From Misgurnus anguillicaudatus (taxonomy: Eukaryota; Chordata; Actinopteri; Cypriniformes; Cobitidae): a DNA stretch of 64,000 nucleotides. The notes beneath the pieces were generated by a model. The model had not been told where the DNA came from, ran no database searches, and saw nothing but the letters and a program-made list of their open reading frames with translations. Location: positions 47,640,001 to 47,704,000 of the forward strand of contig NC_073358.2 in NCBI RefSeq assembly GCF_027580225.2, written 5' to 3'. This document shows, piece after piece, positions 1 to 9,386 of this stretch. Both the position numbers and the translations under genes were made by a program. Position 1 is the stretch's first letter; each line of letters starts with the position of its first letter.

Positions 1-39
1 CACATAACACACACCGTTCTAGATTAATCTAATTTAATC

Positions 40-255
40 TTGGTTACCTATAGAGTAGTATTTCATCCTTCATATGTCCAAAGATTATTTTGTGTTGTCA
101 GATTATTAAAAGACAGAACAGCCATTCCGCTTTTTGATGGAAAAAGACGAACACTTGAAGGCGTACGGTGGGCGGACCTGAAGAGTTACGAGTACGTGCA
201 GCCTTTGGATACTAATGTCACAGCTGTTAGATGGATGGAAATCAAACTTAAATAA
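40..255 (+). other. Unassigned short ORF near the left edge
   Basis: An open frame runs from after a stop at 25-27 to TAA at 253-255, with no ATG in frame at its start. A possible acceptor, CTATAG, ends at 53. The composition is protein-like (RVVFHPSYVQRLFCVV ... GVRWADLKSYEYVQPLD ... AVRWMEIKLK) and less AT-biased than its surroundings. It sits in an fbxw8 intron, does not match FBXW8, and is followed 13 bases later by a second small ORF. I do not recognise it. A decayed element or a captured coding piece are both possible. Confidence 0.3.
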
Positions 256-268
256 AAACTTAATAACT

Positions 269-367
269 ATGGCTTACAGTCAGATACAGCCTTACACATA
301 TGATGCAGAATCGGATACTGAGTCAATAATTGATGATTACAGCACGACGTCTCTATCTGGTAATTAA
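269..367 (+). other. Unassigned 32-codon ORF following 40-255
   Basis: ATG at 269 to TAA at 365-367, encoding a short acidic peptide that starts MAYSQIQPYTYDAESDTE. A possible donor (CTG|GTAATT) lies just before the stop. With the preceding ORF it forms a compact pair. The family is not recognised. Confidence 0.25.
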
Positions 368-506
368 TCATTTTTTGTTTATCAGCTATTTTAATGCAAA
401 AGCGCGACGCAAATCTTGATGTGCTTTTTCTGCATTTGCCTTTTAAAAGCTTTACTGCAAAATGCAGATTTTCTTAATAAAAAATATTTTAAAATTCTTA
501 AATTAA

Positions 507-998
507 CTCTTTCACTGCCAGCGTTTTTAAAAAAAGTTGCCAGCCAGCGCCAGCGTTTTTCATGATTTTCACCAAAGTTTAATGCCTTCCAGAAAATGTT
601 CTTCTTTAAATATATAAACTACAATATACCAAATGAAAGAACAGACCCTCTGCTTTCAAAAAAAAAAAAAAAAAAACGTTTCATCCTACCTTCAGTAGTT
701 CTTTTGTAATCAGCTTTTGAATATGGGTAGGTTTCTGCAAAAACACCACATTTTGAGCAAAAAGCAAAGATAATTCCATTTTTGTGACGGACTTTTCATA
801 GAGATCCCATTCAGAGCGATTTTTAAAACATACATGGACATGCAGCAGCTTGTCATAGGGCAATACTTCCGGTTTTAAAAAGTTGCGGCGCCACCTAGTG
901 GATAATAGCGGTATTGCGGAACGACGGAAATACTCGTCATTGGCGGGGAAGCGTTTTCTCTTGATCGACGAGATATCTCGTCAATGGCGGGGAAAGAG
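507..998. mobile_element. Non-autonomous piggyBac-type element
   Basis: The element is flanked by TTAA at 503-506 and 999-1002. Its ends are inverted: CTCTTTCACTGCCAGCG on the left, and a right end whose reverse complement reads CTCTTTCCCCGCCA. It is about 490 bp with no transposase ORF. A related end lies at 8625-8693. Confidence 0.75.
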
Positions 999-1004
999 TT
1001 AAGA

Positions 1005-1640
1005 TGAATTTTCTTGCAAAAATAACCTAATAAAAAAGTCTAGTTTCTAGACAAAAAATATACAATTTAAATAAATTTGTACTTAAAACAAGCAAAAAAT
1101 TGCCATTGGCAGATTTTATTTAGCTTGTTTTAAGCACAAATTCACTGAAATGTTACGTTTTTGGTCTATAAAATAAACTTATTTTCTTAGGTCATTTTGC
1201 TCATCAAGAAAATGCATCTTAATTTAGGATTTTTTTTTATTGGTACCGAAAACAAATTATTTTCAAGAAAAAAATTCTTAGTAATTTTGTCTTGTTTTCA
1301 GTAAAAATATCTAAAAATTTTTAAATTAAGATGCTTTTTCTTGATGAGCAAATGACCCAAAAAATAAGTCTAGTTTTTAGACAAAAAATATCAAAGTTAG
1401 ATGATTTTGTGCATAAAACAAGCAAAACAAATCTGCCAATGGTGTAAGCAATTTTTTGCATGTTTTATACACAAAATCACTTGGATTTTATGTTTTTGGT
1501 CTGAAAACTAGACTTGTTTTCTTGGGTCGTTTTGCTCATCAAGAAAAAGCATCTTAATTTAAGAATTTTTTGATATTTTACTGAAAACAAGACAAAAATA
1601 CTAATCATTTTTTTTCTTGAAAATCATTTTTGCAATGTAA
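1005..1640. repeat. Palindromic CACTGCAAAAA-family repeat, copy 1
   Basis: Alternating inverted copies of AGATGCTTTTTCTTGATGAG and TTTTTGGTCTGAAAACTAGA, separated by a CCATTGGCAGATTTT core. The same family occurs at 2940-3092, 3465-4400 and 14338-14966. The ends resemble CACTGCAAAAAA, suggesting a non-autonomous DNA transposon that amplified partly by local duplication. Confidence 0.6.
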
Positions 1641-1665
1641 TTCTGTTGTATTAAAGCTCAATTAC

Positions 1666-1815
1666 AAAATGATCCAATTATTTACTCACCCTCAAGGACA
1701 TTTACTAAAATAACTGCAAATGTGTTTGTCTGAAAGATGATGGGCATATGTTTCTCTTAGATTGCTTGAGGGTGAGTAAATCATGGGGTACATTTGATAT
1801 TAAGCTGGAGTATCT
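1666..1815. repeat. Small fold-back repeat
   Basis: CCAATTATTTACTCACCCTC near the left is mirrored by GAGGGTGAGTAAATCATGGG near the right, forming a hairpin of roughly 150 bp. The tail CTGGAGTATC pairs with the head of a related repeat at 62447. Confidence 0.5.
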
Positions 1816-2507
1816 TCTTAGTGCAAGCTTTAAGTATCAGCACATCTGTCCTGTTCTACTAAGTTGATTTAACAATATTTTAGATGAATTGAAAGAAGTC
1901 TGTCAACTGACAGCTCAGCTTGTTTTAGCATTAGATTTATGACCAGTGCGACCAGCCAAAAAATATATTACACCCCCTTAGAAGAATAAATGCTTTGGTC
2001 AAATTAAAGAGGGGCAAGAGATAAGGACATCCACATAATTACTCACAACATTAAGTCTTGCTCGTCTATGCATTAACTATTCATTCTGACTAATATCCTT
2101 TGTGCAGTAAGTGATGTTTTGTCTCAGCGAAATTAAATTTTGTCGATTATCTTTTGGAAAGCGACGGCATGGAGTCATCTTTTGGCTGCCTTTGGTTGCA
2201 TTAAAGAGAACAGATGGATTTGAGCTCCTTTGGGCCTGTAAAAGTAATTTCTTTGTACTGGCCACTAATGTCAAATCACAGCGGGGTTATGCTTGGGGAA
2301 TAAAGCTGTCATATTGTCATTTCTCTAATATATTAGTCTTTAACTATTGGCATACAGTCTGGGCCACTTTACAGCTCATTCAGGCCACTGATTGCCTGAC
2401 CAAAATGATAAATGTGCCGGTTTTTCCTGAAATAGCTGATACCACAAGTTTGGAAAAATAAACGCATTAATCATTTGTAATAACATTTAATCTTTCCTCT
2501 GTTTCAG
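1816..2507 (+). other. fbxw8 intron, no recognisable feature
   Basis: An open frame at 2111-2461 on the plus strand has no homology I can name and no splice context. Nothing else stands out. Confidence 0.5.
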
Positions 2508-2681
2508 AGTGAGAGTGTTTGACTTGCGTACTGGGTCCTCTGTGGTTTCTTTATACGCCCATCACATGGGCGTGACCACCGTCCAGGCAGATGATTGGAA
2601 GATTGTGAGTGGTGGTGCTGAGGGATTGGTCAGTGTGTGGGAAATGAGGATAGGAGCCAAACTCTGGGAAATGCACAACAT
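2508..2681 (+). CDS. fbxw8: fbxw8 antepenultimate coding exon
   Basis: Acceptor GTTTCAG at 2501-2507 and donor GTAAG at 2682. It encodes WD40 blade sequence from VRVFDLRTG to KLWEMHNM. It starts with the last base of a split codon and ends two bases into the next. Confidence 0.9.
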
Positions 2682-5083
2682 GTAAGAAATGTATTACGTT
2701 AGGGATAATTTACTAGGCAGCAGATAACAACCTGCTGCCTGTACATTGTCCTGCTTATTACACAGCTATTTACCTCTTAAGTAAGGTGAGGAATATTTAA
2801 ATATTAATTTGAAATATTTTATTTGCTAATTTTTATGAATGCAGACCTTCCGTGAGGAAAATTTTTTACATTTAGTTTTAAATGTCACAAACACAATATT
2901 TGGTTTAATCATTTGTAAATACCTGTACAGGGAACACCTGCACTGCAAAAAATTATTTTCAAGAAAAAAAATTCTTAGTAATTTTGTCTTGTTTTCAGTA
3001 AAAATATCTACAAATTTTTAAATTAAGATGTTTTTTCTTGATGAGCAAATGACCCAAAAAATAAGTCTAGTTTTTAGACAAAAAATAAAATTCTTAAAGG
3101 TGCAGTGTGTTATTTTTAGAAGGATCTCTTGACAGAAATGCAATATAATATACAAAACTACATTATCATGGGTGTATAAAGACCTTTTTATAATGAATCG
3201 TTATGTTTTTATTACCTTAGAATGAGATGTTTTTATTTACATGCATGAAGGTCCCCATACGTTGAAGTCGCCATTTTGTGTCACCACGTTTCTACAGAAG
3301 CCCTGAACAGACAAACTGTTTTGTCTCCGACGATGACATGTTTTTTTCCGGTGGTGGCTATAGCTTCTCAATGCTTTTCAAAAGCGAGGGGTGAGCAGTG
3401 GGATGAGCCGTTGGTTGCAATTCACAACCTCACCACTAGATGCTGCTAAAATTTACACACTGCAAAAAAATTATTTTTAAGAAAACATTTTCTTAGTATT
3501 TTTGTCTTGTTTTCACTAAAAATATCTAAAATTCCTTAAATTAGGATGCTTTTTCTTAATGAGCAAAACGACCCAAGAAAATTATTTTAGTTTTTAGACC
3601 AAAAATATCAAATTTAAGTAATTTTGTGCATAAAATAAGCACAAAAAAAAATCTACCAATGGGGTAAAAAAATTTGGTCTAAAAACTAGGCTTATTTTCT
3701 TGGGTTGTTTTGGTCATCAAGAAAAAGCATCTTAATTTAAGAATTTTTTGATATTTTTACTAAAAACAAGACAAAAATACTAAGAAAATGTTTTCTTGAA
3801 AATAATTTTTTGCAGTGCACAGTGCACTTTTAAATTAGATGCTTTTTCTTGATGAGCAAAATGACACAAGAAAATAAGTCTAGGTTTTAGACCAAAAATA
3901 TCAAATTTAAGTGAATTTGTGCTTAAAACGAGCAAAAAAATAAATAAATCTGCCACACTGCAAAAAATGACTTTCTTACTTTGTATTTTTGTCTTGTTTA
4001 AAAATATCTAAAAATTCTTAAATTAAGATGCTTTTTCTTGATGAGCAAAATGACCTAGGAAATTAAGTCTAGTTTTTAGACCAAACATATAAAAGTTAAG
4101 CGAATTTGTGCTTAAAACGAGCAAAAAAAAAAAAAATCTGCCAATGGAATAAGAAGATTTGTGTTTATGAAAAAAGTAAAATTATTTCAAGAAAAATGTT
4201 GTTATTCCATTGGCAGATTTTTTGCTTGTTTTAAGCACTAATTTACTTAAAGTTTATATTTTATGTCTAAAAACTTATTTTTTTAGGTCATTTTGCTCAT
4301 TAAGAAAATATATCTCGATTTAAGATTCTTTTTATATTTGTACTGAAAACAAGACAAAAATACTATGTTAAAAATTCATTTTTGCAGTGCATAAAATGAT
4401 TAACTTTAATGTTTACTGCAAATTGCTTTGGATAAAAGGATCTACCAAATGCATAAACATAAATGTGAATCTTCAACAGCGTTACATTGTTGCTGGTAAA
4501 AAATAATTTAAAATATTTGTAACACTAATATTTCTTATAATCCTCAAATGCATGGCTCATACAAATAAAACTTTTCATATTTAGTATTAAATATAGTCTC
4601 TTTTTGGCATGATATAGTTTTTATGCATAATGCATTTCATGCATGCAAATCATTTAATGTTCATTCATTTCTAAAGAAAAACTGAGCTTAGATGTTAGAC
4701 TTGCATGGATAACAGACTCATCTGTGTACTACAGGCACCCAGTCCGACACGTAAAATTTAACAGCAGTACTCTCGTGACTGCTAACATCCCAGATGAGAA
4801 GAGTCCTCGCGGGGCTTGCATCACAGACGATGACCTCACCGCTCACCGCAGGTGATTACACACGCTTCATGTGTTAACTTTGCTGGTGTTTTCCAGAACA
4901 TTTATATTACACTTGTATTTTTTCTATAGACACAGGGGGCTGATCTGTCACTACGATTTCTCCATGGACTCATCTACACAAGATCACATTCTGCCCATCT
5001 GCAGATCCAACTACATCGATTCTTCTGGATACAACTATAACATTGGATTGGCCATGCCTTATGACATATTGCATAGCCCTTAG
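2508..5083 (+). CDS. fbxw8: F-box/WD-repeat protein 8, C-terminal part (3 exons)
   Basis: This is the 3' end of an F-box/WD40 gene: coding exons 2508-2681, 4735-4851 and 4930-5083 (stop TAG). The phases agree (1+171+2, 1+114+2, 1+153), and the introns are GT-AG; the last is only 78 bp. The peptide has the WD-repeat pattern VRVFDLRTGSSVV, then VSGGAEGLVSVWEM, then RHVKFNSSTLVTANIP, and ends YNYNIGLAMPYDILHSP, which I recognise as the FBXW8 C-terminus. In other vertebrates FBXW8 is the substrate receptor of the CUL7 ubiquitin ligase; here only the last blades of the WD40 propeller are visible. Upstream exons, including the F-box, lie left of the window. The gene is tail-to-tail with tesc, as in human 12q24. 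I see no clear AATAAA before the TTAA element at 5345, so the 3' UTR end is not set. Confidence 0.9.
2940..3092. repeat. CACTGCAAAAA-family repeat, fragment
   Basis: Starts GCACTGCAAAAAATTATTTT and carries the TTGATGAGCAAATGACCC core. It stops at the TTAA where the 3098 element inserted. Confidence 0.6.
3098..3464. mobile_element. TTAA-type MITE (AGGTGCAGTGTGTAA family)
   Basis: A left TTAA at 3094-3097 is followed by AGGTGCAGTGTGTTATTTTT. The right arm CTAAAATTTACACACTGCA pairs with it. A cleaner copy is at 43044-43421. The right boundary blends into the next CACTGCAAAAA repeat. Confidence 0.6.
3465..4400. repeat. CACTGCAAAAA-family repeat array
   Basis: Several inverted and direct copies of the same unit seen at 1005-1640, with CACTGCAAAAAATGA re-starts at about 3956 and TTTTTGCAGTGCA ends at about 3810 and 4380. 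Confidence 0.6.
4415..4478 (+). repeat. SINE tail fragment
   Basis: TTGCTTTGGATAAAAGGATC followed by TACCAAATGCATAAACATAA matches the 3' tail of the common cyprinid tRNA-derived SINE. The head is missing. Confidence 0.5.
4735..4851 (+). CDS. fbxw8: fbxw8 penultimate coding exon
   Basis: Acceptor CTACAG ending at 4734 and donor GTGATT at 4852. It encodes HPVRHVKFNSSTLV through DDDLTAHR, continuing the propeller. Confidence 0.9.
4930..5083 (+). CDS. fbxw8: fbxw8 last coding exon
   Basis: Acceptor TTCTATAG ending at 4929. It encodes HRGLICHYDFSMD through the terminal PYDILHSP and TAG at 5081-5083. Confidence 0.92.
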
Positions 5084-5348
5084 ATAAGCATTTGATATGC
5101 AGATTTTTTGGGTGAGGCTGCTATATATTTTTTATTTAATTGCAATTTAAACCATAATTTGTGGGCAAAAAACACAAGACAGATACATTTAAAGTTCTCT
5201 GTATTTAGATGGCCCACTTTTATATGAACTGTATGAAGTTTTTAATTCAGGGTTATTTGCTGAATGTATACCGTAAACGTTCCTTTCAAAAAAAAATATT
5301 TTCAAGAATTCTTTTGTGTTTATTTGTTTTAGTACACCGTTATATTAA

Positions 5349-6581
5349 CCCTTGTGGGTTGTTCAAATTCACTACCCTTTCGGGTTGTTCGTGTACAGGA
5401 GGCTACTAAATTGAACGGCTGTAAAAATGTGCTTTTGCATAAATCACCCTCAGTGCTGATCAAAACTGCCAAGTGTTTGCAAAAGTTCCATGATTTTGGC
5501 TCTTTGGTTGCCAGGTTCATGGATGATGTCACTGATTTGGGGAAAAATACACAAAATGAACCGATTTTCAATATAAAAAGTGATTGTGGACTGGATTTTT
5601 TTAAACTTCTTTAACAGTCTTGGGCATGTCAAAGATTGGTGGGAGCATTGGCTTTGATGCATTTTTGGTTTTTGTGCAGCATCAGATTGGATTTTTTTCT
5701 CCCTAATTGGTTGTTTGTGTCTTTTTTGGCCCCATTGACTTCCATTATAACGACATTTTTTGATTGCAAAGCCATGACATCAAAAAAATCATGCATTCTT
5801 GATTGTTGTGACCTCCATATACTTCATATAACTCAATGTACAAGCCAGAATTTAAGCTATTTTTGCACAGGCCTACTAAAGGGTTAATGGTGCCACGTGG
5901 TGATCAACAGTAAAAATGACAAATTTTACCTCTTTCCAAAAGGAAAAACCACAAAGAATCAAAAATGCATGATAATAAGGTGTCATGGCTCTGCAATCAA
6001 AAAACACTGTTGTGGTGGAAGTCAATGGGGCAAAAGTGGCCACGGGCAATAAATGAGGGAGAAAAGGTTAAAATCTGATGCTGCACAGGGGCTGGATGTG
6101 CATCGGGGCCAATGTTTTTTCTGGTCTTTGGCATGCCCAAGACAGTGGAAGGGGTGGAGGGTATCCAGTCCACAATCACTTTATATATTGAGAATCGTCA
6201 TTTTGTGTATTTCTTTCGCCCAAATTTCTGACATCACTTGTGAGCTTGCCAATTGGAGAGTTGAAATCATGGAGATTTTGGAAACATTTGGTGGTTTTGA
6301 TCAGTACTGAGGGTGATTAACAGATTTATGAAAAAAATGAATTGATACATTTTCACAGCCGTTTAATTTGGTGGCTTTTTTGTACACGATCAACTCGAAA
6401 GGGTACATTTGCCCAAGGTAAATTGTTGAGTTTTTGTCAAATTTCAAAGCATTTTCTGAAAATATGTGTCGAAATAAAATTTGTCACCAAAAATCATTCC
6501 ATTTGCTGAAACGCAGAGAAAGTGGTGGCCAAATTAAGACAAAAAAATTGGCCAAAAATGGCCTCAACAACCCCATAAGGG
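5349..6581. mobile_element. Large fold-back TTAA element
   Basis: The element is flanked by TTAA at 5345-5348 and 6582-6585. Its ends CCCTTGTGGGTTGTTC and CAACAACCCCATAAGGG are inverted repeats, typical of piggyBac-like elements. The two halves (about 5390-5860 and 5985-6370) are diverged reverse complements, so the unit is a hairpin of about 1.2 kb. Open frames on both strands inside are mirror images of each other and not genes. Confidence 0.75.
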
Positions 6582-6585
6582 TTAA

Positions 6586-7296
6586 ATAAAAATATGAAAT
6601 GATAATGTAGTTTATTAACAAAAGTAATCGCACACCCTTTTTCTCTATTGTATGCGCGCGCACATTATATACAAAATATTGTAACATTGCGCTGATTGAT
6701 TTCAGGCACAAGAAAAAAAATTTAAAGCAAAAAAAAAACTTATATGCAACTTAAAATAATTTTTATTTTACTGTTCTCAATATAAACAAAACTTTAGTAA
6801 GGGTATTCAAATGAGAATAATATATATAAACAGCAAAATGCTACACATGTATTTTTATATAATGTTTATAGAAAATGTAATGTTTTTATTGTAATGAGAG
6901 GCCTGGTCTGGATAAAGGGAAGTTACTAAACAACAGTTTTATTACAAGTAGGAATGAGTCAGTTTCTGGTTTCAAGGTATACAGAGGTTTTAATGAGTCT
7001 AGTTTTCAAAACCACTAAAATGTTCAATTAAATTTGAGCAAACTCTTGAGTATGTTAACCCTGAAATGAGGGAAACTTTGGGTTAAAGTACATTCATTCA
7101 TTGCGCACATATTTACTTTATTATGTCACTGTAAAATATTTTTTGTCTTTAAGTTATAATCAAATTGCCAATTCATGTCATTGTAACTTATTATTTTATA
7201 TATTACACTAAAAATATGACTAAAAATTTTAAACAGTGAATTGGAAATTACTTGTAAAGCCAACTTGATTTACTTATTATGTACCATACAGAGACC
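6586..7296. other. Intergenic AT-rich stretch between fbxw8 and tesc
   Basis: No gene or identifiable repeat seen. A 40-bp alternating GCGCGCAC/TATA patch lies at about 6650-6670. Confidence 0.5.
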
Positions 7297-7304
7297 TTCT
7301 AAGT

Positions 7305-8517
7305 CAGGGGTGTCAAACATGCGGCCCACGGGCCAGATACGGCCCGCAAAGGTGTCCAATCCGGCCCGCATGATGATTTATACAGTTTTATTAAATATTA
7401 AATACATATTTAAAAAAACGTTTCAGGCGGGTGTCTAGTTCGTTTTTAATATGAGAGACTTGCGGAAAGCAGCAAAACGCGGAACATAGACTAAACACGG
7501 TGCCCAAAAATCTTGCCGTTTTATTGTTACCGCTCCGCTAAAGATTCACTGATTCCGGCGATCCACTTTGTGTTTTCCCGACCGCTCCGCAGCATCCTTG
7601 TGACGGTGTTCACTCTCTGCCTGGAGAGCGAAGACGACAGTTTCCGAAGTTCGTTGCATTAACAGGTAGATTCATTACATTATATCAGTTGTTAAACCGC
7701 AGAATTAGTAATTTGTAAGTTTGTTTATGTATTTCTTCCGGTAATGATTTGCTGTCGGTGTTCTAAAAGTGCTAACAACTTAGCAAGCAAACAACAACAA
7801 AATATCCACATTCTTAGTATTAACGTTACAATGCTTGTCTAATCGATTTAATGTTCCCGATCAGATCTAAGTTAATATAAACACTAAATTTGCTGTTGTT
7901 GGCACACTTTGTAGAAAAAAAATACAAAAAACACCAATGCCTTCACAAAATAACGACAGAGAACGGAAAGAGAGGCTGCTTAAGGCAGTTCAACATTGCA
8001 AACATGGATTCAAAGCTCCATCAAGCCAGCAGGTAAATCATATTGAATGTTTAGCAGACTTTAATTCTTGTTATTATATTTCCCATTATAATCACTTGTA
8101 ATCACTTGTCTAAGTTGATGCTAGTAATATAACACATCATATTTATAATACTTTATTAAAACCATAATAATAGTACCACCCCCCATAGTGCCCTTTTTGC
8201 TTTTGGGCCACTGCCACATCTAGCATTTTCATTTTCTAAATGACTGTTCTTATTACAAAGAAAAGTGAATGGTTTATAAATAATTTTGCCATTAAGGCAA
8301 AAGAAGTTAAATTAAAGCTTTAGGCCAGTGGGTTTTGTACAGATGTAAATTTGTGTGTATAATATGTACAAAATGAGTGTGACTTATGAAATGTGGTTTG
8401 TTTAGTTAATTTTAAGACAATTATCAGCACACTAAGGTTTAAAAAAATTATCCGGCCCTCACTTTGTGGCGTTATTTACCATCCGGCCCTCAGCCTAAAA
8501 TGAGTTTGACACCCCTG
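7305..8517. mobile_element. Non-autonomous hAT (Charlie-like) element
   Basis: The 8-bp target duplication TTCTAAGT is perfect (7297-7304 and 8518-8525). Ends are CAGGGGTGTCAAAC and GTTTGACACCCCTG. The interior holds a GC-richer block with a possible leader exon (donor CAG|GTAGAT at 7666) and a second exon-like ORF at 7937-8032, but no transposase catalytic core. Confidence 0.85.
7937..8032 (+). pseudogene. Exon-like ORF inside the hAT element
   Basis: ATG at 7937 opens 32 codons (MPSQNNDRERKERLLKAVQ ... FKAPSSQQ) ending exactly at a donor, CAG|GTAAAT, in phase 0. A possible acceptor, TTTGTAG, ends at 7914. It is either the remaining 5' exon of the element's own transposase gene or a captured host exon. 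I do not recognise the peptide. Confidence 0.4.
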
Positions 8518-8624
8518 TTCTAAGTGATTAAAATGTCTCCTTTTATAGAGAATCCTGTAGTGTAGATGATGTTGCATTCATTTTAGGGCGTTACATGTGT
8601 ATTGCGAGAAGATTATGAGACCCA

Positions 8625-8693
8625 GAATGAATTTTGTCATATCCACGTGCATTGTTTTGGCAACTTAAAAAAAAAACGCTGGCAGGGAAAGAG
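8625..8693. mobile_element. End fragment of the 507-998 family
   Basis: GGCAACTTAAAAAAAAAACG then CTGGCAGGGAAAGAG and TTAA (8694-8697). This reproduces the terminal repeat of the element at 507-998. Confidence 0.5.
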
Positions 8694-8881
8694 TTAAAGT
8701 TATCATACCACCAAAATCTCATACTGGCCCATGTCTACTTACAAGGAACTGATAAGATATGGCTTGTTGGTTTATCTGAATGTGAAATATGTAAGCACTG
8801 CTTTGTTGAAGGAAAAAAAGATTGTTGACTTCCTCATTTTTCAAAATGAGCATTTTGCTTAGAAAGTTTCTTAACACCATT

Positions 8882-9005
8882 CCAGCAATAAACCCACACT
8901 GACACAGGGAGAACATACAAACTCCACACAGAGGGACCTCCTGACCCAGCCGAGGCTCGAACCGTGGACCTTCTTGCTGTGAGGCAACAGTGCTACCCAC
9001 GGCTG
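8882..9005 (-). mobile_element. DANA/HE1-like tRNA SINE, 5' fragment
   Basis: The minus strand reads GTAGCACTGTTGCCTCACAG, CAAGAAGGTCCACGGTTCGA and GCCTCGGCTGGGTCAG, then a stretch ending GTGTGGAGTTTGTATG. The pol III B box GGTTCGAGCC lies at about 8953-8962. This is the head of the cyprinid DANA-type SINE. The 3' portion is absent, so the copy is truncated. Confidence 0.75.
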
Positions 9006-9296
9006 CATAGTATCATGAGTCCTACTCAATATATACATTACATAACCAAAAATGTGTCAATAAAAATGCTTTCGTACTTGTGTAAACACATCTTGAGGTC
9101 ACAAAAATAACAGGCCCCATAAAGTGGACAAGTAAGACCCCTATATATACTGTATGTTATAAAATTATGGAGAGGACTGTCTCTCTGTGCATTCATTTTT
9201 GCTCTTGAGGTCTGGTCTCACATCTTAGAGTTTAAATACTCTTCTTGAGTCTAATTTTAGATCTCCAAGTCTTAAATTCAGACCTGGCAGAAGAAT

Positions 9297-9386
9297 CTAC
9301 TTTGATTTCCCACACTGAAACGCCGTCGAATCCAAGTTCCAAAAGTTAATGTTCATCGTGGTCTCGATCTCGAGCCCTTTTAAGAT
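9297..9386 (-). CDS. tesc: tesc last coding exon
   Basis: Residues 191-219, ILKGLEIETTMNINFWNLDS then TAFQCGKSK and TAG. Acceptor CTCCCACAG. The conserved GLEIETTMN block confirms the frame; the extreme C-terminus differs from the human ending. Confidence 0.85.
   Translation of the reverse strand: MLKGLEIETTMNINFWNLDSTAFQCGKSK

Noticed and set aside
5354..6310. Several ORFs of 70-86 codons on both strands
   Set aside because: They lie in a fold-back TTAA element and mirror one another.
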